64,000 nt of DNA, from positions 67,001 to 131,000 of the forward strand of contig LSRY02000010.1 in NCBI GenBank assembly GCA_001643675.2, in the 5' to 3' direction. The position numbers were made by a program, and so were the translations under genes. Of the stretch, positions 23,867 to 34,842 are shown piece after piece. This stretch comes from Monocercomonoides exilis. Lineage: Eukaryota; Preaxostyla; Oxymonadida; Polymastigidae. The notes under the pieces were generated by a model, which had not been told where the DNA came from, did not search any database, and worked only from the letters and a program-made list of their open reading frames with translations. Numbering within the stretch: the stretch's first letter is position 1; each line of letters starts with the position of its first letter.

Positions 23867-26800
23867 TCAAAATTCTATGTTTGTCTTCAGATTCGCTTCA
23901 TCGCCTTGCAAATAGCTTGTCTCGTTGTTGTCGAGGCTGCCCTCAAGCACATGCTGCACGTGTGCAAAGAGCTGGTCGTCTTGTGTGAAGTGCTTGTCAA
24001 ACAGCCTCACCAGCGCCCTCTTCGACGCCACCCGAACAGCCTCGTTGTGTGAATGGAGCTGGTCATACAGCACACTCAGCCGCTGCCGAATGAGCAGATG
24101 TTCCAGTTTGTGTGCATTCAGCTCTTCAGCTGTGAGCAGCTGCGACTCCTCCATCTCTGCCTCTTCCTCTGCAAACACCTTCTGGCACAGCTGGAGAAGA
24201 GACAGATGAGACTGCGTAACAGACGAGGTGCTTTCTCCGTCTTTGACAGCATCTACCACACTCTGTGCAGCATCCATGATCTTCTGGTGGTTGGCGTCCC
24301 ATCTGATCAGCCCTGTCATCATCGACGGCAGCAGATCCATCTCCTTTTCGTCCTCATCCACCGGCAGCAGCAGCTTCAGTCTGTCTGTGTTGCGATGCAC
24401 TTTCATCACCGACCGCCGCAGCGGCAGGACGAGAAAGAGCAGCGAGCCAAAGGCAATCACACAGCAGACGCTGGTGACGATGGTGAGGATGTCATTTGCG
24501 AGAGAGACCCAATCGGCTGACTGCTGCACAAGATCATCTGTGATCACCTGTGTTCCCTGGAGCAGGTCGTTTGCGAGAGCCGTGTTGATAAAGCGGAAGT
24601 AAGGCGACTCGTTGTCGATGGGCAGCGGATAAGATGTCATCTCTTCTGTCTGCAGATACTTAATGTACAGCCTCATCCGCGCACTCAGTGCAGTTATTCC
24701 GAAGAACTCATAGTAAATTCCTGATATCCTCTCTGAAATTGTCGATGAGGTGCACTTGCTCTTGTCTTCTAGGAGGCAATAATGAGGAGACAGCAGCATG
24801 TCTGCATTGATCTCTGAGGGCAGTCTTTGTGTGGATATTCGATTGAGCGTCTCATCATTCGACTTCGAGTCAGCGCTGTCGCCAAAATGAGCTGCCATCA
24901 GCATTGTCTGGTAATACACTGATGCTTCTTGTGTCAGCTTCTGCAGGAGCTCCCTGTTGTTCGACATGTGCGACATATTCTTCCACATGGGGTTGGTTGA
25001 GCCTTCGAATGTGATGTTCTGGGGGCAGGTGATGCTGGCAGCACCGATGTGGACAAGGCGCATGAAGAAGTAGCGTATGACTGTCAGCACAGTTGGGCGG
25101 AGGGAGGAGACGAGGATGGTGTAGTTGCGCTGGTTGTGCTCCGGAAGGCCGATCAGAAACGCTGCCATCATCGCTGCACTCAGCACGAGGAAGAGGAGGA
25201 TGCTTGTCAGATACCTCACTCTCATCCCAACTGTGAAGGGAGAAGGAAATGCCTTGTACATCGAAGACAGATGGTTGATCTCTTCCTCAAATGCTGCATC
25301 CCATGCATCATCACGGAACACATTCCTCACCAGCCCTGTCCGCTCTTCTTCTTCTTTCTCGTCCTCGTCCATCTGAAGCACTTGCTCCACATAGCCAGAC
25401 ATCGACGGAGAGATGTGTGCCATTGAAGACGCTGCAGACGAAGCAGAAGAAGAGTTCAGAGCAGGAAAGATGGTCATTTGAGAGGCAGAAAAAGCAGGTG
25501 TCTTTGGCTCGCCCAACTGACTGGGGTATTTGATGAGGGTGGAAGCAGAGGGAGTGAGTGGGGCATTTGATGGAGGATTCCTTCCTTTGAGAAGATGGAT
25601 GTGTTTGGAGGACTCGATGTGAGATGTTGACTGGGTGATCTTTTTGTGTGGGGAAGAGCATTGCGATGAAATGGAGGAAGCAGAAGATGTTACAGAAGAA
25701 GAAGAAGAGGAAGAAGAGAAAATGTGTCTTCGTGTGGGTGTTTCAGAAGGAAAGAGATTGGAAGAGATTTGAAGGAATGTGTTGGGTTTCTGCTTCTGAT
25801 GATGTGAAGAAGGCTGATTGATCTGATGTGAATGTGAAGTGGCTGTGGTGTGTGCAGCAGAGCGGGTGTAGTCTGTGGGAATGAGACGAGAAGTGGAAGA
25901 GGAATTGGAGAGAGAAGGAGAGGAGGAAGAGGAGGAAGGGAAAAGAGAAGGAGAAGGAGTGGGGGTGAGCGAAGGAGCAGGAGATACCATAAACGAAGGA
26001 GTAGAAGTGAATTGATTGGACATTGGCGAGTTGTGTCTTGAGCTGTTTGACTGAGTGGCAGCAGAACGTTGAGAAATCTGCTGAGAAGTCTGCTGGTACA
26101 ACAGCTGTGATTGAGCATTGATTGGCGGGGGCTGCGGAGGAGGTGGGGTGTATTGTGGATAGAACATCATTGAAGACATCTGAGGAGTAGATGAGGCGAA
26201 GGGGAAGGTCTGAGGGGGAAGAGGTTGTTGATGATGCTGTTGTTGTTGTTGCTGTTGAGTGAATGAAAGCATCGTTTCCTGAAGACGCAGCTGTTGAAGC
26301 TGGTTTTGTTGCTGCTGCTGTTGCACTTGCAGTTGGAGCTGTTGAATCTGCTGCTGCAGAATGAATGCGAGTGAAGATGCATCATTTGCAGGAAGAGGGG
26401 CAGAAGAAGGTGCAAAGGAAGAAGGCGAACCTGCAGGAGATGAATGGATATGTTCCTCTTTCTTTTCAAAACCCCTTCTTTTTGAAGAAGAAGAAGAAGA
26501 TGCTGATGCTGATGCTGATGCTGATGCTGATTGGGCAGAGCTTGCCTGTGTGCTGACAGAGGAAGCATGAGAAAGAGAGGAAGCATTGACAGGCAAGTCA
26601 TCAATGCCGATGATGTCTTCTTGTTCTCTTTCTGTCTCTTTGCTTCCCATTTCACTGTTGTTCATCGCATGCTGATTGACATTCATCTCTTGCTGCTGCT
26701 GATGATGAGTATGCTGCGAATGATGCGAATGTCTGTTGGATTTGAGGGAGTTGGCTGTGATGGATGTTTTGTGGGTGGAATGAGAGTAAGAAGAAGGTGT

Positions 26801-27113
26801 CGATGGAGGTTCAGTTGTTTGCGAGTGTGTTCCTGTCTGAAATTGCATCTGGTTGTATTCTTCACTTTTGCCCTCTTTTGCTTCTTTGCTTCTCTTTTGC
26901 CTGTTGTGCTCGTTCGATCGCCTTTCTCCTTCCTCATCACCTTCAGAAAACTCTTCTTCTCCTTCTCCTTCTCCTTCTCCTCTTTCTTCGTAATGTACTG
27001 ACTGAATGGAAGCTGAGTCTGTCAGAAGCTGCTTATTCGTTGATTCATTGACAATTCCATTCATCTGGTTTTTGTGTCTCGGTGAAGATCTGTTTGTGAT
27101 TGCATCATCCCTT

Positions 27114-27144
<31 letters not shown>

Positions 27145-27627
27145 TTTGCCCGCTTCCTCTTCTGCTTCCACTTCTGCTATCTTCCACTTCATCATCATCA
27201 TCTTCTTCTTCTTCTTCTTCTCTCGTCTTCTCGCTGTATTCCGATCCAGCATCGCTTTTATCTGCGTTCTGTTCATCTTTCTGATACAATACTTCCCCTT
27301 CAATTTCTTCGCTTCCTTCGTCATCTCTTTCACTCTCTTGCACACTCACTCTATCCAATTCTTCTATCTCTTCCTCTTCTCCTTCTTCTCCTTCCTCTCC
27401 TTCTTCTCTTCCTTCCTCATTCTCATCTTCCATTAAATACTCTTCATTGCCTTGTTGATCTCTCATTGACATCAGGTCATCTCTCACTCCGTCTTCATAC
27501 TCATCTCCATTCTCATCTCCTTCTCCTTCTCCATCTGTTCCTCTGTCCCTTCCTCTCTCCAGATCTGTCATATCGCTGTCACCCATCATCTCATCTCTCT
27601 CCTTCCCTTCTCTCTCATTCTCCCTCT

Positions 27628-27659
<32 letters not shown>

Positions 27660-30600
27660 TTCTCATTCTCCTCCACCATCTCTCCCATGTCCTGTGACGT
27701 GAATGTGTCCATCGTGCCCATCTGCCTCTTCGAGTCCTGCAGTCTGTCTGTCGACGAGTCATCTTCTGCCCCTTTGTCTGTGTGCAGCAGGCGGCGTATC
27801 ACACTCTGCATCTTCATCTTCGGCACCTCCACCAGCTGCACCATCGCTGTGTGCCTCGACTGGGACACGACATACGCCAAGTGCGAGTGGAGGATGATCA
27901 GACTGGCAATACACACAAGTGACAGCACCTCAATCGCAATGATTTCTGTCAGCGCTGCCGTCCTCAGCACCTTCAGCGTCTGGTCCAGCTGCTCAATCAT
28001 TGCTGCCTTCTCAGCATCGATGAGGGGGATGAGTGTGTTCACCATGATGGTCATGAGATGCTCGTGGAACTGGATGATCTCGTTCTGTGGGTTTGGCGTC
28101 TGTCCCAGCAGCCGGATGTTCTGGGTGATGTACACAATGCTTGACAAGAGGGACTTCGGCTGCAGAATCATCTTCGTCACCTCCTTCGTGGTGGAGTTGA
28201 AGGACACCACGTAATACGGCAGAGCTGTGTCTTCCCAGATGCTGGTGCTGATGTAGTTGGAGTAAGTGGACGTGATCAGCTGTGAAGTTGACTCTGCCAG
28301 CTGCTTCATGTTCTTCTGCAGCACCGAAAAGCGGTCGATTGTGAGTGTCTCGTCTTCCATGCGCTCAAATTCATAGTCGAAGCTATGGATCATCATCTGC
28401 AGCGCATCCACTGCATACATCGCTGTCGACGAGGCAATCCTGCCCATGTCGCGCAGCGTCTTCAGCGCACTCACAAAGTTGGCTGTGTCTTTGATGTAGA
28501 TGCACAAAAACACCACCATAAACACAATGTACAGCAGAAACACACACACAAGCAGGATGGTCGAGATCACGTTGTGTGAATGCACAGATATCTTCCCACT
28601 CACCACGATGTCTGAAAACTGTGTTATCCCACTTTTCTTCTTCTTTTTCTTCTTCTTCTTGTTTTGTTCATCCTTCCAGTCTCTTCTCCCTCCCTTTCCT
28701 GAAACATGTGGCTCATTCGCAATGTCCATTTCGATCAGATCAAACTCATCAGCTGTCCCAGCCGACGAGTTGGCACTTGTCATCTTCTCTCCTTTGTCTC
28801 TATCATCCTCTCTCTCTCTATCCCTGTCTCTCTCTCTATCTCTCTCTCTATCTCTCCCCCTCTCCCCCATCCCTCCTTTCCCACTCCTCTCGTTCTCTGA
28901 CCTTGACTCGTCCGACGTCACATTCGGAATGGACAGCGACACCGACTGTGGAAGTGTTGTGATGTCTGTCGAGTTCTCTTCGATGAAGTCAGCGCGCGCA
29001 AATATCAGCTCAGCTGTCTCCTCGTCGTTGTAGATGTCCAAGATGAGCTGCCCATACATCCTCAGCACCTGCACATTCTGCGGGTGTGTTCTGATAAGCT
29101 CCTCAAAATGCATCCTCGACTGCTCCTCACACTCCACAATGCGCGCTAGTTGCGACGCCACAATCGACATGTTCGGGTGCTGCAGCGTCATGTTCTCCCA
29201 GAACTCCCTCAGCGTGTTCTTCGCCTCCTTGTGCATCTCATCCGCCCGCGTCAGAAGAGACTTGAACGACATCGACGTCAGCTCTGACCCTCCCCCCGCT
29301 GCCCCTGCCTCGCTACTGCCTCCGCTTCGTCCTCCTTCCTTCGAGTTGCAGAAGAGCACAAACTTCAGAAAGATCGACGGGTTCCGCAGACGCGCCTGCC
29401 GCAGCACGACGCCTGCTTTGACGGCGTTCTTCACGTAGAAGGCGAGGAAGAGGCCGTAGTCGAAGCACAGCTGCGCATTCTGCCTGTGCCGGTTGAGGGC
29501 GTATTGGTACACATAGTCGGCATAGTTCAGCATTTCTGGCGTGCGAAGAGATCGTTTTTGGAGGAAACGCAGAGACGGCTCAACAAAATGGGCCTTCTTC
29601 ATCTTCGGCAGCTGGGTTTGTGAGGGAAGTGCTGTTGGGACATTGGCTGAGGAAGAAGAGGACGAGGATGAGGATGAGGAAGAAGAAGATGATGATGATG
29701 AAGATGAAATACCTTGTTGTTGCTGTTGCTGCTGCTGTTGTTGTTGTGATTGTTGCGGTTGAGGCGGAAGCGATGATGGCGGCTGTTGCTGCTGATTCTG
29801 ATTTTGATTTTGGTATTGGTGTGGAAGCATCTGCGGATGTGCAGGAGGAACACTCTTTTTCTGAGGCATAGAAGCTTCTTGAGAAGCATACGGAGATGGC
29901 TGACTTGGATGGAAAGCGCCCGAACGAGAAGGGTGTGCGAAGTGCACCAGAAACGAGTTGATGTTCACCAGAGGCTCGTGCTGAGGCGTCAGAAGCCAGA
30001 GCTTCTTGCGCCGCCAGTTGAATACGAGTGACAGGACGATGCTCAGCAGCGCAGCCAGCACTCCTCCACCCACAAATGCATACAGGAGGATGATGTCGTG
30101 TGTTTCTCCGTCCTTTTCAGACAGCGAGGCCTGAATGGCATCTCCAATCTCTTGCACCAGCCTCAACGTACCAAATGAAGTGTAGCGAATTATCATTAGC
30201 ACGTTACTCTGTATTGAATAATATGGCTGATAATAAATGATATATACGATGAGATATATCGACGTACCGACTGTAACAAAGCCCCTCCAAAAGGGCCAAG
30301 CTATGAGCATTCGCATTGCGAATACTAATCCAAATTGCAGAAACGCTTCCTTCTCTGCAAAAGAACAATTTGAAGTTGCAAATAAGCCGCCATTTTTTGG
30401 ATTGTGAGAATAAAGAAGCGAATCATGGATGACGTGAAAGAATAAAAACGTTAGCATTTCAACAATTCCTAGAACGAATGATGTTATTTGTAAAGGATCA
30501 TGATCAAAGCAACGAAGATGGCCAAATCTTGTTATGTAACCATCTCCATATGGGTAGCAATCAAAAGGTGTTATGCAAAACATCAAGCATGGAATAAAAC

Positions 30601-31102
30601 ATATTTGCTGAAAAATCATATCCGAAACTCTCATCATTGTAAGAATCCAAGGTTGAGACTCAGAAATACTTCTATAAAAAAGTGAGCACAATGTCAGCAA
30701 AACAAGAAAAACAATTTCTATTCCCAGCGCTGTGAAAACAAGATGTGAAAATTTATCGTCAACTAGCATCGAAAATGAGTGTCCATCAATAAAACCTAAA
30801 TAATAAGACAAAAAAGTAGTTTCTTGAGTTTTATTATTTACTCGGTAAAACGACATCGCAATCAACTCTAACGTATTGTAAAACCAAAGAAATGATAAAA
30901 ATACGGGCCAACGTCGTTTTTTCTGATTTTTTCATTGTTTTAAATTTATTAAAATATTATATAAAAGAAATAGACTCTTTTCGCGAACCTGAAAGTAAAG
31001 AGGATAGTAGAACGTAAAAATAGCTTCCTCAAATTTTGTAAACGTTCTATCTTTCTTTGATTCAATTGCAGCAGACGCGTCTGTTTCAAAAAAAGCGTTC
31101 AT
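23867..31102 (-). CDS. Tmc (tiny macrocysts B/C)-like multi-pass protein with C-terminal hemerythrin-like domain
   Basis: Two exons, 31102-30989 and 30922-23867, separated by a 66-bp intron (GTTCGC...AAATCAG); 2389 residues. Exon 1 encodes KFEEAIFTFYYPLYFQ and exon 2 continues KKRRWPVFLSFLWFYNTLE, typical of the Tmc N terminus. About six membrane helices lie within the first ~330 residues. A Gln/Ser linker leads to a TPR/HAT-like segment (about 490-665; YVYQYALNRH, ARLRNPSIFLKFVLF, FEELIRTHPQNVQVL). Two further units each hold a TM-ectodomain-TM pair (helices near 826-850 with 1025-1055, and 1940-1962 with 2180-2205), joined by a very long Glu/Asp, Ser and Gln linker. The C terminus (2246-2357) has a hemerythrin-like pattern. 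The layout suggests a membrane sensor. An upstream start is possible but the ATG at 31102 is well placed. GC content rises sharply after the first ~1 kb. Confidence 0.82.
23966..24301 (-). other. Hemerythrin-like domain at the Tmc C terminus
   Basis: Residues 2246-2357. Seen: WDANHQKI (first His), VFAEEEAEME (Glu with the HxxxE His replaced by Val), HKLEH (two His) and LFDKHFTQDD (His, then Asp five residues on). This matches the order and spacing of hemerythrin iron ligands, except that the second His is Val. In this family the diiron site binds O2. Whether a five-His version of the site still binds iron here is unknown. The domain would face the side opposite the ectodomains, so probably the cytosol. 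Confidence 0.6.
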
Positions 31103-31133
31103 TTAAATGTCATATGTTACAAAAACATTCATA
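31103..31133. promoter_or_regulatory. 31-bp gap between divergent start codons
   Basis: The Tmc ATG (31102, -) and the proposed SF-assemblin ATG (31134, +) face away from each other with only 31 bp between them. Any core promoter must be bidirectional or overlap the coding sequences. The region is AT-rich; I identify no specific factor site. If SF-assemblin starts further downstream (ATG at 31208), the gap would be about 105 bp. Confidence 0.4.
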
Positions 31134-32751
31134 ATGGGGAATCACAAATTCTGGATAAAAAATGGTAAGCAACCATACTGTTACAGTTATAATTTTTAAA
31201 GTTGAAAATGCAAGCGGAGAGAGGCATGCTCACTATTTTGAATTCATGTGACATAAGCAGTCTAACATGTCTTTATTTTTATTGTGATGATTTTTTAGTT
31301 ACTCCAAACAAGACTTCAGCAAAATCGAAGTCACTTTCAAACTCTTTTTTGAAGAAAAAAGCAGCTCACACTCCACTTAAAACTCCTGTTAAAAAAGGGG
31401 CAATAGTTCAATCAGAACAAACGAAGCCTCTCCCGGAAATTCCTGAATTACAAAACGAAAATGAAACTATTGCAAAAGATGAAACTACGCCTTTGCAGCC
31501 AGAAGTTTTAACTGAAACCACAACAGAAGTTAGTGCAGAAAATGCATCTTCTGATGTTAGCACAAAAACTCCCATGGATTTGGAATCGAAGTTCGCCATT
31601 TGAAGTTTTTTCGAAAATATATCTTTTATTTAATAATTGAAACTTATTTCTCAAAATATGCAGATTAGAACAAATTAAAAATTCTATGCCTACATTTTTA
31701 GAATCTTTTCGTGCACAAGCAGAAAAGAAAAGGAAAGACGAACATTTACGATTTAAGTGCTTCCAGGAATGTGTTGTTCAACTTTCAAGAAACCTTGAAT
31801 TGGAAAAACAAAAGCGTGAAGCAACTTTAAAACAGCTTAGTGAACGACTTGAAAAATCTTTTGAAACTGTTCTTTCTTCATCCACTGCAGAAGCATTAAA
31901 GCAATATGAGAATGTTACTCAAGTGTTGGATGCTTCAGCATCAAGACTATCAATTATTGGTTTGAACGATTATTATTTTTTTGTAAACGTTGATTTTTTT
32001 TGTTTTTTCAAATCCATCACTTTTCTTTGTTATTTTGTAGAAGGAGATTTAGCAGTGAAAGATGAGAGAATACTTAAGCTAAAGACAGTGTTTGAAAAAT
32101 TGACTGCTTCAGCTTCAGAAACAGCTGTATGAATATTTCATGTCATTATTTTTTGCTGTTAAATATTGAGGCTTTGATTCTTTGATAAAAATTGAAAAAA
32201 TATTCTTTATCTTTGATAATTGTGCATTCTGACAGAATCTTCTTGAGAATTCGCTTCGAACTGCACAAGAGAATGGTACAAAGCTCCTTTCTTGGTTGAC
32301 AGAATCAATGAAACAGATAGAAACAAGAATGGCCTCATTTTTTGCTGAGATGAAAAGAGAGATTCATTCACTTGAAGTTGAAATCAGTGGATTTGATGCA
32401 ATGAGCACAGAAAGCGAAGAATCGATGAAAGGGAAATGGAGCGATAGCGTCGAATCGCTAAAGCAGCAGCTTGATGAAGAGGAGGAAGAAAGAAGAACTC
32501 ATATTGAGAAAATTGTTGAGACAATTGAAATGGTTTGTCAAATTGACTGTTATATTTCATTCTGGGGATGTTAGAGAACGAATGCCATATTTTTGCTTAA
32601 ATTTTTTTTATTTAATTGGTGTTTTGCTTTATATTTTTATTCTTTACACTTTTAATTTATTTGTATGTTTATCATTATGTTTATTAAATTTTTCAAAACA
32701 TAGATTTCACAAAAAATACAAACCGGTTGCCTTCTAACGACTGCTTCATGA
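31134..32751 (+). CDS. SF-assemblin / beta-giardin-like striated fibre protein
   Basis: Six exons: 31134-31164, 31299-31590, 31664-31959, 32041-32126, 32236-32532 and 32704-32751. Introns are 134, 73, 81, 109 and 171 bp. The joined frame is 350 codons including the stop. The N-terminal head (TPNKTSAKSK, TPLKTPVKK) is basic with Ser/Thr-Pro sites, and a Thr/Glu-rich linker follows. The rod begins near KLEQIKNSMPTFLESF and runs to the end as a segmented coiled coil (KRKDEHLRFKCFQECVVQL, EGDLAVKDERILKL). This pattern is characteristic of SF-assemblins, which form striated microtubule-associated fibres at flagellar roots. Two junctions are strongly supported because the splice restores K-LEQIK and SII-EGDL. 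The first exon is the least certain; an alternative start at 31208 would need a 29-bp intron. It is divergently paired with the Tmc gene. Confidence 0.75.
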
Positions 32752-33025
32752 TCAATTTTTATCACTTTGTAAAATTTTTCTTTGAATCGCTTTTTCTTAA
32801 ATTGAGTTTTTTACAATCAATATTTTTATGTCAAATTTTTTTATCCCATTTATCACTTCAATTTTAAGTTTCTTTTCATTCTTTGTGTAAATTATCATGC
32901 ATTCGTGTTTCATCAGTTTGCTAAGGGATAGTGACTTCATCTCGAAAATAGCAAATTTTGATCATTTTCTTAAAAAAAAAGTTAAGAGATGATCTATTGA
33001 CTTGAAGATCAAAGACAGTTCGCGA

Positions 33026-34456
33026 ATGTCGTCTGCATGTTTAACTGAACAAGATATCAAGGAGCTTGTAGATAGATTTATTAGATATTGCAAAATTGAT
33101 TCTCAGAGTGCACATGATGTTGAGAAAGTCCCTACAACTGAAAAGCAATTTGAAATGGCGAAACTATTAGTAAAGGAGCTTTCTGAACTGGGATTAGAGG
33201 CTAAATTGTCTGATAAATGTTCTGTGTGCGCTATTATTCCTGGAAATGCAAAAGCAAGCAAAACTATTGGATTAAATTCTCATGTTGATGTTTCCCCAGA
33301 TGCTCCAAGCCAAAACATTCAGCCAATGATTCATCACAAAATTTCTGGTAAAGATTTGAGACTTCCAAGTGGCACTGTTATTCCTGGAGCAGATCTTTCT
33401 TTTTATGAAGGACAAGATATTATTACAAGTGATGGATCAACTCTGCTTGGTGCAGATGACAAAGCTGGTGTTGCTTCCATTATGCAATTTGTCACAATTA
33501 TACAAAGAGCTGGAACTGCAATTCCTCATGGAGATATTTATATTTTATTCACTTCTGATGAAGAAGTTGGAAAAGGAGCCGATTCTGCTGACATGAATGT
33601 TTTCAAGCCTGACGTAGCATTTACTGTGGACGGTGGACGAATTGGTGAGTACGAATGTGAAACATTTAGTGCATACGGATGCACACTTCGCGTCACAGGC
33701 GTAGACATTCATCCAGGGAGCGCGTATCAAGTCATGGTGAACGCTGCAAAAGTTGCAAGTGAATTCACAACTCTTCTTCCTCAAGATCAGGCTCCTGAAA
33801 CAACAAAAGAAAAGGAAGGTTTCATTCACGTAACGTCAATGGAAGGAGATGTCTCAGAAGCAACTGTTCAAATGATTATTAGAGATTTTGAAGATGCTGT
33901 ATGTTTATTTTTTTTTTTCAATTTTGACAGGAAAGTGTATATGCCATATTTTAATTTATGATTTTATAATTAAAATTGCATGTGTAGGGGCTGCAAGCAA
34001 AGATTGAAACAATTAATTCAATTGTGAAGTCTTTGAAAGAAAAACATCCAAAAGCTGTCATTGAAGCAACATTTAAAAAACAGTTTGCTCGTTCTGTTCA
34101 ATTATTTCCATTATATATTGAATTTATCAATTCTTTTCTTCTTCTTCTTCTTCTTCTTCTTAATTTTAATTTTTGTCGCAAGATACTCCAACATGATAAA
34201 GTACATTCTCCCTGAGCATGCATATCTCTTGGAGCATCTTGAAGCTGCCATCCGTGAAAGCGGAGTGACTCCCAACAGAAAGCCAATCAGAGGCGGCACA
34301 GACGGCGCACGCTTTTCTGAGTTGGGAATACCCACACCAAACATTTTTGCTGGCGGAGAAAACTTCCACAGCAAGCGAGAGTTTGTGTCGATTCAGTCTC
34401 TTTCGAAGGTTCCAGAGGTTCTGCTGAGGCTGGTCCAGAAATTTGTGATTGCATAA
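33026..34456 (+). CDS. pepT: Peptidase T (tripeptide aminopeptidase, M20 family)
   Basis: Three exons, 33026-33898, 33988-34082 and 34183-34456, encode 413 residues, about the size of bacterial PepT. The enzyme removes N-terminal residues from tripeptides using two metal ions. Visible family motifs are NSHVDVSPD (His86, Asp88), LGADDKAG (Asp144), TSDEEVGKGA (Glu179/180), FTVDGG (Asp202), GVDIHPGSAY, then RGGTDGARFSELGIPTPN and GGENFHSKREFV at the end. Splicing restores FKKQ-YSNMIKYI exactly where bacterial homologs are continuous, which validates the 100-bp intron 34083-34182. No targeting signal is visible, so it is probably cytosolic peptide breakdown. The last exon is noticeably richer in G+C than the first. 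The enzyme is of bacterial type, yet spliceosomal introns show it is a resident nuclear gene. Confidence 0.93.
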
Positions 34457-34842
34457 GACTGTAGTGAGGAAGTACCAACATCGTTACAGGATTACATTTC
34501 CTGAGTATATTTTCGTTTACAAAAAAAAAGAATTAGAAAAAAATATTTTATGCATTTTTCGTTATAATTTCAGTTTTATTTAGCACTTTTATGCAACAAT
34601 CAAACACTGAAACATATTCAAAACAACTTCATATTTTGCTAAAATTTGCAACCGCGAGTTACAGATAAATGAATATAAACAATGACAGAAGAAGATGAAG
34701 GATGTGTAGAAGAACTGAACGATGACGTGCAGTGGAAATGCGAAGTGATTTCTGAAGAAAGAAAGATGGAATAACAAATGCCAAATGATGAGTGGATGAA
34801 TTGATGTGTTATGATACACAACGAAGATGATGATAAGTTTGA
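34457..34842. other. Intergenic region between convergent 3' ends
   Basis: Lies between the stop codons of pepT (+) and the TTLL gene (-). It is AT-rich on the left and mixed on the right. Nothing further is recognised. Confidence 0.5.

Noticed and set aside
31208-31298. Alternative SF-assemblin start at 31208 reading MQAERGMLTIL
   Set aside because: It needs a 29-bp intron or retention of a T-rich hydrophobic segment before TPNKTSAKSK; the 134-bp intron model is cleaner, though not proven.
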